Shown here: positions 8,400 to 16,522 of the stretch, in pieces | Position numbering within the stretch: position 1 is the stretch's first letter | Layout: each line of letters starts with the position of its first letter | From: Virgibacillus phasianinus | Lineage (GTDB): Bacteria; Bacillota; Bacilli; Bacillales; Amphibacillaceae | Assembly (NCBI RefSeq): GCF_002216775.1 | Contig: NZ_CP022315.1 | Coordinates: 3,038,001 to 3,102,000 of the forward strand | Direction: 5' to 3' | DNA length: 64,000 nt | Translations under genes and position numbers: made by a program | The notes under the pieces: model-generated | What the model was told of the DNA's origin: nothing | What the model saw: only the letters and a program-made list of their open reading frames with translations | Database searches by the model: none

Positions 8400-9461
8400 A
8401 TGTTAGCAGATGGAATTATATTAGAAAGCAGCTTACGGTTCAACCGCAGCCGGACGTGTTCAGCAATATATCATTTAATTTCCGGTAGAAAATCGATCCA
8501 AACTGTTCAGGACTCTCATATCTATCAATTAAGGAACTTATACGGAATTAATCGTTCATTACATAAACATGATTATGACAAAAAGGTAGCTGCGATGGTC
8601 TCTGATCAACTGCTGGAATTGCATGAATCAATGGGATGTTTGGTAACTTCAAAGGGAATCGCCTGGTTGAAAGAGCACAATAAATCTCTTAAATTGCATG
8701 AATTTAATGGGATAATGTATCACACCTCATCACCGATTTTTCATGATCGATTGTTATTGCTCATTCAAACAATGTCGAATAGCTGTAATAATTATTATTC
8801 ATTTATCCCTATTAATGATAAAACACCAATAATGCGTTGGGTGAAAACTATCTTTCAGCAACTAAATCACCAAAGAGAGTCCTTTTTTCAACAGCTTTAT
8901 AAGGAGCTTTATCAATTAATGGATTCATTCTCGGATGAGGAGGCGTCGATGTATGTTGATCATTTATCCGGTTATCATCATTACGGAAAAAGTACGGATC
9001 AATTGGCACATGACTATGACAAAGAAAAAATTGATATTCCTTTTATCCTTGAGCGGATGAATCATTCGCTATTAGGTAACATATATCGTGATCCTGCTAG
9101 GTTTCCTGCACTTAAAATGCTCCTTAAGGATCTTAGGAATAACCAGTTTATTACAAATTCAGCAAAGCAAACCTTTCAATTGTTGAAGGAAAACTATTCA
9201 ATTGAAGACATTGGCCAGATTCGGAAGCTAAAAGAAAATACTGTCTATGACCATATTGTGGAGGTTGCTTTGTTCACGGATAATTTCCCGATAATAGAAT
9301 ACGTTTCAGAGCAGGAGCATAGTCAAATAATGGCGGCAATAAAGAGTGAGAACACTTATAAACTAAAAGCAATAAAAGAGATGATTGACCGGGATATCAG
9401 TTATTTCCAAATCCGGTTAGTTCTCGCAACTATGCAAGATGCAGGTGATCAGCATGAATGA
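8400..9461 (+). CDS. ypbB: YpbB family protein, helix-turn-helix domain next to RecQ
   Basis: Protein of 353 residues that I recognise mainly by position: it sits between fer and recQ and overlaps recQ, as ypbB does in B. subtilis. The N-terminal half is helical with no motif I can name. The C-terminal part (FQLLKENYSIEDIGQIRKLKENTVYDHIVEVAL split by the usual turn) resembles the helix-turn-helix often fused to or paired with RecQ C-termini. ATG 8400 is preferred over the upstream in-frame ATG 8361 because TTAGGAGC lies seven bases before 8400. It may assist the helicase; that role is inferred. Confidence 0.82.
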   Translation: MLADGIILESSLRFNRSRTCSAIYHLISGRKSIQTVQDSHIYQLRNLYGINRSLHKHDYDKKVAAMVSDQLLELHESMGCLVTSKGIAWLKEHNKSLKLHEFNGIMYHTSSPIFHDRLLLLIQTMSNSCNNYYSFIPINDKTPIMRWVKTIFQQLNHQRESFFQQLYKELYQLMDSFSDEEASMYVDHLSGYHHYGKSTDQLAHDYDKEKIDIPFILERMNHSLLGNIYRDPARFPALKMLLKDLRNNQFITNSAKQTFQLLKENYSIEDIGQIRKLKENTVYDHIVEVALFTDNFPIIEYVSEQEHSQIMAAIKSENTYKLKAIKEMIDRDISYFQIRLVLATMQDAGDQHE

Positions 9462-11010
9462 AATAATAAATAACAATGAATTAGAACGGGAATTACATGA
9501 TCATTTTGGTTACACATCGTTTCAAATTGGCCAAAGGGAAATAATAAATGATGTTATGCAGGGTAAAGATGTATTAGGAGTACTTCCTACAGGCATGGGA
9601 AAGTCAATGTGTTTTCAGCTTCCTGCCAAACTTTTAAACGGAACTACAATTGTGGTTTCACCACTAATTTCACTTATGATTGATCAAGTGAAACAGCTTA
9701 AAGCATCAAACTTTAAAAGAGTAGTAGCATTGAATAGTTTTTTAAGTCCTAAAGTACGGAAGAAAGTATATAGCCTGTTAAATCAATATAAGTTGATTTA
9801 TGTCTCGCCAGAACTATTGCAGCAAAGGGAGTTAATGGATTATCTAAAACAGGTGAGGGTGGATTTGCTAGTAATTGATGAAGCGCATTGCATATCCCAG
9901 TGGGGCCATGATTTCCGTCCTGATTACTTACGGTTGAGCGAAGTAGTTGCTGAATTGAATAATCCATCCGTATTGGCCTTGAGTGCAACTGCTACAAACG
10001 AAATACAGCGGGATATTAAGCAGGTACTTCAACGTCCAAATATGGTTGATCACATTTACCCAATGGACCGTGAGAATATTGTCTTCTCTGTAGAAAAGCT
10101 GGCCAATGACATGGAAAAAAATGAAAAAATAAGCCGAATATTTCATCGTATTTGTGTTCCCACTATTATTTATTTTTCAAGTCGAAATGCAACGGAACAA
10201 TTTACAGCATTTTTATTAAATGAGCACCCTTCTTTGCGAGTGGCTTTCTATCATGGAGGAATGGAAAACGTAGATCGTATTTCGATACAGCAGCAGTTTA
10301 TGAACGATCAATTAGATGTTATCTGTTGTACAAGTGCTTTTGGGATGGGGATCAATAAAAAAGACATACGGTTCATCATCCACTATCATTTTCCAACACA
10401 ACTGGAGTCATTCATTCAAGAAGTCGGCAGGGCCGGGCGGGACGGGAATGAAAGTGTCAGTCTCGTTCTCTATTCTGAACACGATTATTTTCTTCCAGCA
10501 AGGTTAATCGAGCATGAACTACCACAAAAAGAAGCGTTAGTCTATGTTTTCCAACAACTTTATAGAATGTATAAACAATCAGAACAAATTCCATATAAGG
10601 TAGAATTGATTGAAACACTCTTTCATCTTAATGATAGTCAATGGCGATTTTTACACTATCATCTTGAAAAGCATGGTATGATAAAGGGAAATCAAATCAT
10701 TTATCAAAAGGAAAATTGGAAGGCCGCTTTTCATTCAATCAACTCAATTGTTTATAATCGTATCCAGTTAAAAGAACAAAAGTTACTTCAGATGACTTCC
10801 TGGGTAGAAACGAAAAGTTGTCTTAGGGAGCAGCTTTATAAAGGATTTCAATCAACATTTAAGCAGCCGCTGCACGCTTGCTGCAGCAATTGTGGATTTA
10901 ATCTGGAAAATTGGAATCCAATCCCAACTGTTATTGAACAGCGTAACCAGTCATGGAAAGAAAAACTATCAGCTTTATTTTCAACCGAAGGGGCTGCAAA
11001 GGTACCATAA
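9454..11010 (+). CDS. recQ: ATP-dependent DNA helicase, RecQ family
   Basis: RecQ-like superfamily 2 helicase of 518 residues, corresponding to the short B. subtilis RecS (ypbC). Helicase motifs are clear: Walker A in LPTGMGKSMCF, motif II DEAHCISQWGHDFR, motif III ALSATAT, motif VI QEVGRAGRDG. A reduced zinc-binding region with Cys residues is near the end (CLREQ ... HACCSNCGF). There is no HRDC domain, in line with the short length. ATG 9454 is chosen because AGGTGA precedes it by five bases; the ATG at 9439 has no site. It overlaps the 3' end of ypbB. Confidence 0.93.
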   Translation: MNEIINNNELERELHDHFGYTSFQIGQREIINDVMQGKDVLGVLPTGMGKSMCFQLPAKLLNGTTIVVSPLISLMIDQVKQLKASNFKRVVALNSFLSPKVRKKVYSLLNQYKLIYVSPELLQQRELMDYLKQVRVDLLVIDEAHCISQWGHDFRPDYLRLSEVVAELNNPSVLALSATATNEIQRDIKQVLQRPNMVDHIYPMDRENIVFSVEKLANDMEKNEKISRIFHRICVPTIIYFSSRNATEQFTAFLLNEHPSLRVAFYHGGMENVDRISIQQQFMNDQLDVICCTSAFGMGINKKDIRFIIHYHFPTQLESFIQEVGRAGRDGNESVSLVLYSEHDYFLPARLIEHELPQKEALVYVFQQLYRMYKQSEQIPYKVELIETLFHLNDSQWRFLHYHLEKHGMIKGNQIIYQKENWKAAFHSINSIVYNRIQLKEQKLLQMTSWVETKSCLREQLYKGFQSTFKQPLHACCSNCGFNLENWNPIPTVIEQRNQSWKEKLSALFSTEGAAKVP

Positions 11011-11058
11011 GTCAATTAATTTCGTGAAGATTTCTGCTTGGCAACATTGGAGGCAACC

Positions 11059-11646
11059 ATGCGTAAACAGAGTGATATTATCAAACAATTATCTGATCAT
11101 GACCTTAAGGTCCAATTGATTATATCCCAGCTTGTTCTGATTTTCATAGGTTTCTTTTTAAGCAACTTTTTATTTGATTCCCTTGCTATGTGGATGGATT
11201 ACCTAACGTTTTCCATTTTTGATGTCTTGTATTATGGAGTTATTCCTGGAATCTTGATTGTGCTATTTGATTTAGCATGTATGTATACATTTCCGAAGAA
11301 ACATTATGACGATGGGGGCATTAACGAGAGGATCTTCAGCAATCTGTCTGTGGGTGAAATTTTCTTTTTAACACTATTAATTTCGATAGCGGAAGAATTA
11401 TTATTTCGTGGTGTACTCCAAACCTCATTTGGTTATTCTGTTGCAAGTTTATTATTTGCCTTGGTGCATTTTCGATATTTACAGAAGCCTGTGTTGTTAG
11501 TTTCTATATTATTTGTCAGTTTCTATATTGGATATATATTTGTGTTAACTGAAAGCTTATTGGTAACGATTGTGGCTCATTTCATGGTTGATTTTATTCT
11601 TGGACTGGTAATACGTTTTCAAAAAAGAGGTGCTAAGTATGACTGA
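11059..11646 (+). CDS. ypbD: CPBP family intramembrane metalloprotease YpbD
   Basis: Membrane protein of 195 residues of the CAAX protease and bacteriocin-processing (Abi) family. Motif 1 is EELLFRG (EExxxR), motif 2 is FALVHFRY, and a third conserved segment is HFMVDF; these supply the Glu and His residues of the metal site. Four or more hydrophobic helices are present. ATG 11059 has GGAGG five bases upstream; the TTG at 11038 has no such site. Its substrate is unknown. Gene order recQ-ypbD-ypbE matches B. subtilis. Confidence 0.88.
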   Translation: MRKQSDIIKQLSDHDLKVQLIISQLVLIFIGFFLSNFLFDSLAMWMDYLTFSIFDVLYYGVIPGILIVLFDLACMYTFPKKHYDDGGINERIFSNLSVGEIFFLTLLISIAEELLFRGVLQTSFGYSVASLLFALVHFRYLQKPVLLVSILFVSFYIGYIFVLTESLLVTIVAHFMVDFILGLVIRFQKRGAKYD

Positions 11647-11998
11647 GAAAAACACGGCAGAAGAGGAACAGGCAAATGACCTCCATAAATTATTTAATGA
11701 AATACAAGGGAACGAAAATGAAAATAATCGATCTAGTGATGCAGAAAATAATGGTGAACCGAAAAAAACAGAACCAACCGACAGAATTAATAAGAATAGC
11801 GAATTCACGCGGGATATTGATATCTTAAATCTTCCTCCTCGAAAAGAGGTTCATGGTAATAGAAAGAACCACACTAGAATAAAAATAAGTAAGCCATTCG
11901 TTCGATTCAGTGTTGTTATTATTCTGCTAATACTTGTTTTTTTAGTCGTTTATTATTTTTGGCAAGAGGAATTAATCCAATTGTCCATGAATTTATAA
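11639..11998 (+). CDS. ypbE: YpbE-like membrane protein without LysM domain
   Basis: Protein of 119 residues: an acidic, Asn/Glu-rich cytoplasmic part (1-80), a basic stretch (RKNHTRIKISKP) and one transmembrane helix (about 88-110) close to the C-terminus. Position after ypbD fits ypbE, but B. subtilis YpbE (from memory about twice as long) continues into an outside LysM domain, which is missing here. ATG 11639 is preferred because GAGGTG lies six bases upstream; it overlaps the ypbD end. A terminator follows at once, so nothing suggests a frameshifted extension. Confidence 0.72.
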   Translation: MTEKNTAEEEQANDLHKLFNEIQGNENENNRSSDAENNGEPKKTEPTDRINKNSEFTRDIDILNLPPRKEVHGNRKNHTRIKISKPFVRFSVVIILLILVFLVVYYFWQEELIQLSMNL

Positions 11999-12004
11999 TA
12001 TGTA

Positions 12005-12037
12005 AAAAGGGTGTCACTGAAGCAGCGACACTCTTTT
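12005..12037 (+). terminator. Terminator of the ypbB-recQ-ypbD-ypbE unit
   Basis: AAGGGTGTC / GACACTCTT stem with an 11-base loop and TTTT. Located seven bases after the ypbE stop. Confidence 0.75.
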
Positions 12038-12094
12038 AATTTAGACTATTTTCTATAAGATGTTTTTTCACAAAATCCATAAACTGCGACGTAT

Positions 12095-12300
12095 GCGCTA
12101 GATTGTTTTCCGCTGCAGACCATTGCTTTTCGAGGGCAAGAATTAAGCCTCCTCAAGAAACCCGCAAGGCCACTGAAAAAAGTAAATGTAGTACAAAATA
12201 GGTGGATCTATCATTGCATCTTGAATATACTGCGCTTTCCGTAGCGGTCGCTGGACCACCAAACATGATTTTTAGTTATGTCGCAATTTATATAAACTAC
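12095..12300 (-). repeat. Decayed partial copy of the GC-rich composite repeat
   Basis: This 340-base gap holds no gene. Bases 12095-12165 (GTTTTCCGCTGCAGACCATT, then TGCTTTTCGAGGGCA, then AAGCCTCCTC) match, with decay, the reverse complement of 59215-59290 in the large repeat element. A second fragment at about 12230-12260 (CTGCGCTTTCCGTAGCGGTCGCTGG) resembles the 58940-58970 part. It therefore looks like a degraded minus-orientation copy sitting between ypbE and the cotJ operon. Confidence 0.6.
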
Positions 12301-12339
12301 GGTGATATTTGCGACAAACTATGCGAAAATAGTCTCAAT

Positions 12340-12909
12340 CTAAAATATTTTTTTGCGGTCTCGTTCTTCCTTCAGTAATTCAACAGCTTCTCTAAATCGC
12401 ATCGAGTGAACAACTTCTCTTTCCCGCAAATAGCTAAGACCGTCATTCAAATCTGGATCATCACTTAAATTAATGATCCATTGATAGGTTGCCCTTGCTT
12501 TTTCCTCAGCCGCAATATCTTCATATAAATCAGCAATAGGATCACCTTTAGCCTGGATATATGAAGCCGTCCATGGTGTTCTATCCGTATTTTCTGGGAA
12601 CAAAGCAAGGCTGTGACCAGTGTAGTGACCACCTAACCCTGCTTCATCCATTTGCTCCGCTGTGGCATCTTTAGTCAGTTTATAGATCATAGTAGCAATC
12701 ATTTCCAAATGGGCAAATTCTTCTGTTCCAATATCATTTAATAATCCAGCTACTTTATCCGGAATTGTATACCGTTGATTTAAGTAACGTAACGCTGCAG
12801 ACAATTCTCCGTCAGCGCCACCGTATTGTTCAGTGAGAAGCTTAGCCAGATGTGGATTACAGACACTTACTTTTACCGGATATTGAAGTTTTTTTTCATA
12901 ATACCACAC
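12340..12909 (-). CDS. cotJC: Spore coat protein CotJC, manganese-catalase family
   Basis: Protein of 189 residues of the manganese catalase superfamily that is packed in the inner coat in B. subtilis. Metal-ligand regions of the ferritin-like four-helix bundle are visible: ELSAALRYLNQRY, EEFAHLEMIATMIY (E and H ligands) and EKARATYQWI with EVVHSMRFREA. The start is GTG 12909 (MWYYEKKLQYP), matching the family start and giving the standard 189-residue length, with GGGAGG nine bases upstream; the longer frame to 12948 is not supported. Third gene of cotJABC. Confidence 0.93.
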   Translation of the reverse strand: MWYYEKKLQYPVKVSVCNPHLAKLLTEQYGGADGELSAALRYLNQRYTIPDKVAGLLNDIGTEEFAHLEMIATMIYKLTKDATAEQMDEAGLGGHYTGHSLALFPENTDRTPWTASYIQAKGDPIADLYEDIAAEEKARATYQWIINLSDDPDLNDGLSYLREREVVHSMRFREAVELLKEERDRKKIF

Positions 12910-12968
12910 AACATGTTTCCTCCCGTCTATTGTAAAACTAAATATCATTATCCAAATCGTTTACCTTT

Positions 12969-13232
12969 TTAAACCTGCCATGGCCACGGTGTGTCATCCA
13001 AATCCCATGGATAGTTCGAATAGCTTCTACCAAAGTTCATAAGTGGTCCGAACTTTTTTTCAAAGGCGATCTTTAATTGTTTGCTTTTTTGAACATTTAA
13101 ATTAAACTGTTCGATTGCATCATAATCATGATTATGTGTATCCAAATACAAATTCAATTCAACCAAGACAAAATCAACTTCTTGGATTTCTTCAAGCAGT
13201 TGATAATATTCAGGTGGCATGGTTTTACTCAT
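12969..13232 (-). CDS. cotJB: Spore coat protein CotJB
   Basis: Small spore coat protein of 87 residues with the typical composition: MPPEYYQLLEEIQEVDFV at the start, a helical Tyr/Asp/Glu-rich middle and a PWDLDDTPWPWQV end. The start at 13232 (MSKTMPPEYY) has AGGGGTGAT upstream and gives the usual CotJB length; a longer frame exists but has no ribosome site. It overlaps the end of cotJA by eight bases, so the two are coupled. CotJB is needed for CotJC assembly in relatives. Confidence 0.92.
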   Translation of the reverse strand: MSKTMPPEYYQLLEEIQEVDFVLVELNLYLDTHNHDYDAIEQFNLNVQKSKQLKIAFEKKFGPLMNFGRSYSNYPWDLDDTPWPWQV

Positions 13233-13470
13233 TTGTATCACCCCTAACCTTTGTATTTGGATTTGGCCATGGGCTGGATAGAGCAGGCCATAATGTACCA
13301 TGGAATAATGCATCTTCTGGATTATATTGTGGTAATCCTGGCGGTTGAAAGTTGATATATAATTGGGGAGGGGTTGGATAGCTTTTTACTCTGATGGGTT
13401 TGCATGGATCATATGGGCTGATGTATGGTTCCCAATATTTAAACTGTGTAAATTCATGATTTCCTTTCAT
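13225..13470 (-). CDS. cotJA: Spore coat associated protein CotJA
   Basis: Proline-rich 81-residue coat protein, close to the 82 of B. subtilis. It carries the characteristic YDPCKPIRVKSYPTPPQLY, FQPPGLPQYNPEDALFHGTL and WPALSSPWPNP segments. AAAGGAGAT precedes the ATG. First gene of the leftward cotJABC operon, preceded by a sigma-E type promoter. In B. subtilis cotJ lies elsewhere on the chromosome; here it sits between ypbE and ypbG. Confidence 0.92.
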   Translation of the reverse strand: MKGNHEFTQFKYWEPYISPYDPCKPIRVKSYPTPPQLYINFQPPGLPQYNPEDALFHGTLWPALSSPWPNPNTKVRGDTNE

Positions 13471-13507
13471 ATGGATCTCCTTTCATTATGTTATTTTCAA
13501 TCTATTC

Positions 13508-13537
13508 ATTTGTATGATTTGATAATTTGTCCTATTC
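13508..13537 (-). promoter_or_regulatory. Putative sigma-E promoter of cotJABC
   Basis: On the minus strand GAATAGG, 14 bases, then CATACAAAT. The -10 box matches the sigma-E consensus CATACAnT closely, and the -35 matches partly. It lies about 38 bases before the cotJA start. B. subtilis cotJ is a known sigma-E operon. Confidence 0.65.
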
Positions 13538-13599
13538 TTTAACTTAATAAAAGTGTGATTGTGTGTTTATAATTGAAAAGATGAAAGGAATAATGATAA

Positions 13600-14373
13600 A
13601 TGGCATATATATGGATTATAGGAATTTGTGGTTTATTGATCATTATTTATATGGTTTATTTAGCACATCATGATACAATAGATTATCGAACTGTAAACGA
13701 TGAGAACGTACCCGCGGGTTTCGATTCTTTTCGGATTTTTTTCATTTCTGATATACATCGAAGAAACATAAAACAGGCAACATTAAATAAAATTGATTCG
13801 CATATTGATCTCATCATAATTGGTGGCGATTTAAGAGAAAATGGTGTGCCGCTTAAACGAACAAGAAAGAATTTGGATATGTTGAAAAAGTGGAACAAGT
13901 CAATCTGCTTTATCTGGGGTAATAATGATTATGAAGAAAACCCTGTAGCATTATATCAAATGCTTCAAAAAGAAAACATTACAATCCTGGCAAACGATTC
14001 AACTCAGGTCAAAGGAAACAACGAACAATATTTCAACCTCGTCGGTCTTGATTGCTGTAAATATAAAGAGGCCCGGTTTGATCTGGCTACAAAGAATATG
14101 GACGCTGCCTATACGGTATTGGTAACGCATGCTCCGAGTGCATTTGAAAATATGACGGAAAATGAACAGGATACTGCACATCTGGTGCTCGCAGGCCATA
14201 CACACGGCGGTCAAATACGTATATTCGGATATGGATTCTACGAAAGAGGCAGCTATACGAAGAGAAGAAATACGAATATCCTAATTAGCGAAGGCTACGG
14301 ATACACAGGACTTCCATTTCGTTTAGGAACAAAATCTGAATGCCATGTCTTAACATTTGAAAAAAAGGTATAA
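13600..14373 (+). CDS. ypbG: Metallophosphoesterase YpbG
   Basis: Membrane-anchored calcineurin-like phosphoesterase of 257 residues. One N-terminal hydrophobic helix (about 3-22) is followed by the dinuclear metal-site motifs in order: DIH (FISDIHRRN), GGDLRENG, GNNDYEE, the His in VTHAPS, and GHTHGGQI. The substrate is not known; the family cleaves phosphodiesters or phospholipid headgroups. RBS AAAGGAAT. Same position as ypbG in B. subtilis, before mecB. Confidence 0.88.
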   Translation: MAYIWIIGICGLLIIIYMVYLAHHDTIDYRTVNDENVPAGFDSFRIFFISDIHRRNIKQATLNKIDSHIDLIIIGGDLRENGVPLKRTRKNLDMLKKWNKSICFIWGNNDYEENPVALYQMLQKENITILANDSTQVKGNNEQYFNLVGLDCCKYKEARFDLATKNMDAAYTVLVTHAPSAFENMTENEQDTAHLVLAGHTHGGQIRIFGYGFYERGSYTKRRNTNILISEGYGYTGLPFRLGTKSECHVLTFEKKV

Positions 14374-14475
14374 GTGTATGTGCAATCTGCATGTTAGTTG
14401 CATATAGTATTACAAGTAATAAAACACATGGTTTATTAGTGTGGGGCATACTACTGTGTGAAGGGGGTTTCTACA

Positions 14476-15054
14476 TTGCGTATTGAACGTGTTTCTAATG
14501 ATCAATTCACCATTTTTTTGACATTTGATGACTTGATAGAACGTGGATTTACAACACAAGAACTTTGGCATGATGTTAAAAATGCTGGGAGCCTATTTAG
14601 TGAGATGATGTATGAAGCAAGTAGTGAGCTTGGCATTGAATTAGAGGGAATGCTCCTTGTACATGTTCATTTGATGCAGGCGCAGGGAATGCATGTATAT
14701 GTAACACAGAAAATAGAAGATACTAATTGGGATGAGGATTTTATTGAAATGAAAGTTACATTAGATGAAAGTAATGAATTGATATTTTCTTTTCAGGAAT
14801 TTGAAGACTTGATTCAGGTTGCAACTTATCTTGATAATATTTCAATCACAGGCGGAAGCGTATATTACATGAACGACCGATATTATATTTTACTGCAGGA
14901 TGAAGAAATAAATATGTCGTATAAAGAAAATGTTATTGCAATTTTGTCTGAGTTTTCTTCACCAAGTATTGTGACTTCGGCAAGGTTAAATGAATATGGA
15001 AAAGTGATTATGAAAAATAATGCAATTGACCAAATAATTGATCAATTTTATTAA
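14476..15054 (+). CDS. mecB: Adaptor protein MecB (YpbH), MecA paralogue
   Basis: Protein of 192 residues of the MecA family, adaptors that deliver substrates to the ClpCP protease. The N-terminal substrate-binding part begins MRIERVSNDQF like MecA, has the FDDLIERGFT segment, and the C-terminal ClpC-binding part shows FQEFEDLIQVATYL and YKENVIAILSEF. Start TTG 14476 is preferred: AAGGGGGT lies eight bases upstream and it matches the family start; the GTG at 14458 is inside that site. Position between ypbG and gudB identifies it as the YpbH/MecB paralogue, not MecA. Confidence 0.88.
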   Translation: MRIERVSNDQFTIFLTFDDLIERGFTTQELWHDVKNAGSLFSEMMYEASSELGIELEGMLLVHVHLMQAQGMHVYVTQKIEDTNWDEDFIEMKVTLDESNELIFSFQEFEDLIQVATYLDNISITGGSVYYMNDRYYILLQDEEINMSYKENVIAILSEFSSPSIVTSARLNEYGKVIMKNNAIDQIIDQFY

Positions 15055-15065
15055 TGCATAGCCAT

Positions 15066-15095
15066 TGTATACTACATTTTGTAGTGTGGTATACA
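15066..15095. repeat. Inverted repeat between mecB and gudB
   Basis: TGTATACTACA and TGTAGTGTGGTATACA form an imperfect hairpin with a small loop, ten bases after the mecB stop and about 60 bases upstream of the gudB promoter. No T run follows, so it is either a weak terminator or an operator-like site. Confidence 0.5.
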
Positions 15096-15155
15096 GTAAT
15101 ATTTGTTATCGTTTTCACGTCAATAAAATAATTAAGGAAAATAAGTTTTCTTTTA

Positions 15156-15183
15156 TTGCATATTTATGATGAACGTGTATACT
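15156..15183 (+). promoter_or_regulatory. Putative sigma-A promoter of gudB
   Basis: TTGCAT, 16 bases, TATACT, ending about 58 bases before the gudB start codon. Good match in both boxes. Confidence 0.6.
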
Positions 15184-15241
15184 AATCTCTGAGTACAGCT
15201 ATATTTATTATAATTGAGTAGATTTACTAGGAGGTAAATTC

Positions 15242-16522
15242 ATGGTAGCCGATAAAGCAGCAGATTCTACTAAAGAACAAAGTAGTAAAAACAACGTATT
15301 AACTTCAACAAGGACTGTTGTAAAAACCGCATTGGAAAAGTTAGGTTATCCTGATGAGGTATTTGAACTATTAAAGGATCCTATTCGAATGATGACTGTT
15401 AGAATTCCCGTCCGTATGGACGATGGATCAATGAAAATTTTTACTGGTTATCGGGCACAGCACAATGATGCTGTTGGTCCAACAAAGGGGGGCGTTAGAT
15501 TTCATCCGGATGTAACTGAAACCGAGGTAAAAGCGCTTTCTATCTGGATGAGTCTAAAAGCAGGTATTGTTGACCTTCCGTATGGTGGCGGTAAAGGTGG
15601 AATTATTTGCGATCCAAGAGAGATGTCATTTCGTGAACTTGAAGGGGTTAGTCGTGGATATGTTCGTGCGATAAGCCAAATAGTTGGCCCAAACAAAGAT
15701 ATACCAGCTCCTGACGTTTTCACTAACTCGCAAATAATGGCATGGATGATGGATGAGTACAGCCGGATTGATGAATTTAACAGCCCAGGGTTTATAACAG
15801 GAAAACCGATTGTTTTAGGTGGTTCTCACGGTAGAGAATCTGCAACGGCAAAAGGTGTTACAATTGTTATTAATGAGGCAGCAAAGAAAAAAGGTATCGA
15901 TGTAAAAGGCGCAAGAGTAGTAGTTCAAGGATTTGGTAATGCAGGAAGTTTCCTATCCAAATTTTTACATGACGCTGGCGCAAAAGTTGTAGGTATTTCT
16001 GATGCATATGGAGCACTTCACGATCCGGATGGTCTAGATATTGATTATTTATTAGATAGACGTGATAGCTTTGGAACTGTAACAAAATTATTTGATAATA
16101 CTATATCAAATAAAGAATTACTTGAGTTAGATTGTGATATCTTGGTACCTGCCGCTGTAGAAAATCAAATTACTGCCGAAAATGCACATAATATCAAGGC
16201 AAGTATTGTGGTTGAGGCTGCAAACGGTCCTACTACATTGGAAGGAACCAAAATTCTATCTGACCGCGGTATTTTACTAGTTCCTGATGTATTAGCATCT
16301 GCTGGTGGTGTAACCGTATCCTATTTCGAATGGGTGCAAAATAACCAGGGATATTATTGGGAAGAAGAAGAAATTGAAGACAAATTGAACAAGATCATGA
16401 TAAAGGCATTTAATTCAATATACAACACGGCAGAAACAAGACGTGTGGATATGCGCTTAGCAGCTTATATGATTGGTGTAAGAAAAATGGCTGAAGCATC
16501 CCGCTTCCGTGGCTGGGTATAA
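15242..16522 (+). CDS. gudB: NAD-specific glutamate dehydrogenase GudB
   Basis: Catabolic glutamate dehydrogenase of 426 residues (glutamate to 2-oxoglutarate and ammonium). Substrate site GPTKGGVRFHP, catalytic Lys in LPYGGGKGGI, and the coenzyme-binding turn VVQGFGNAGSF are visible. Position between mecB and ypdA fits gudB, not rocG. The catalytic region reads TEVKALSIWMSLKAG with a single VKA near residues 96-98, so the three-codon duplication that inactivates gudB in B. subtilis 168 is absent and the enzyme should be active. AGGAGGTAAA precedes ATG. The stop codon runs directly into a repeat. Confidence 0.95.
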   Translation: MVADKAADSTKEQSSKNNVLTSTRTVVKTALEKLGYPDEVFELLKDPIRMMTVRIPVRMDDGSMKIFTGYRAQHNDAVGPTKGGVRFHPDVTETEVKALSIWMSLKAGIVDLPYGGGKGGIICDPREMSFRELEGVSRGYVRAISQIVGPNKDIPAPDVFTNSQIMAWMMDEYSRIDEFNSPGFITGKPIVLGGSHGRESATAKGVTIVINEAAKKKGIDVKGARVVVQGFGNAGSFLSKFLHDAGAKVVGISDAYGALHDPDGLDIDYLLDRRDSFGTVTKLFDNTISNKELLELDCDILVPAAVENQITAENAHNIKASIVVEAANGPTTLEGTKILSDRGILLVPDVLASAGGVTVSYFEWVQNNQGYYWEEEEIEDKLNKIMIKAFNSIYNTAETRRVDMRLAAYMIGVRKMAEASRFRGWV

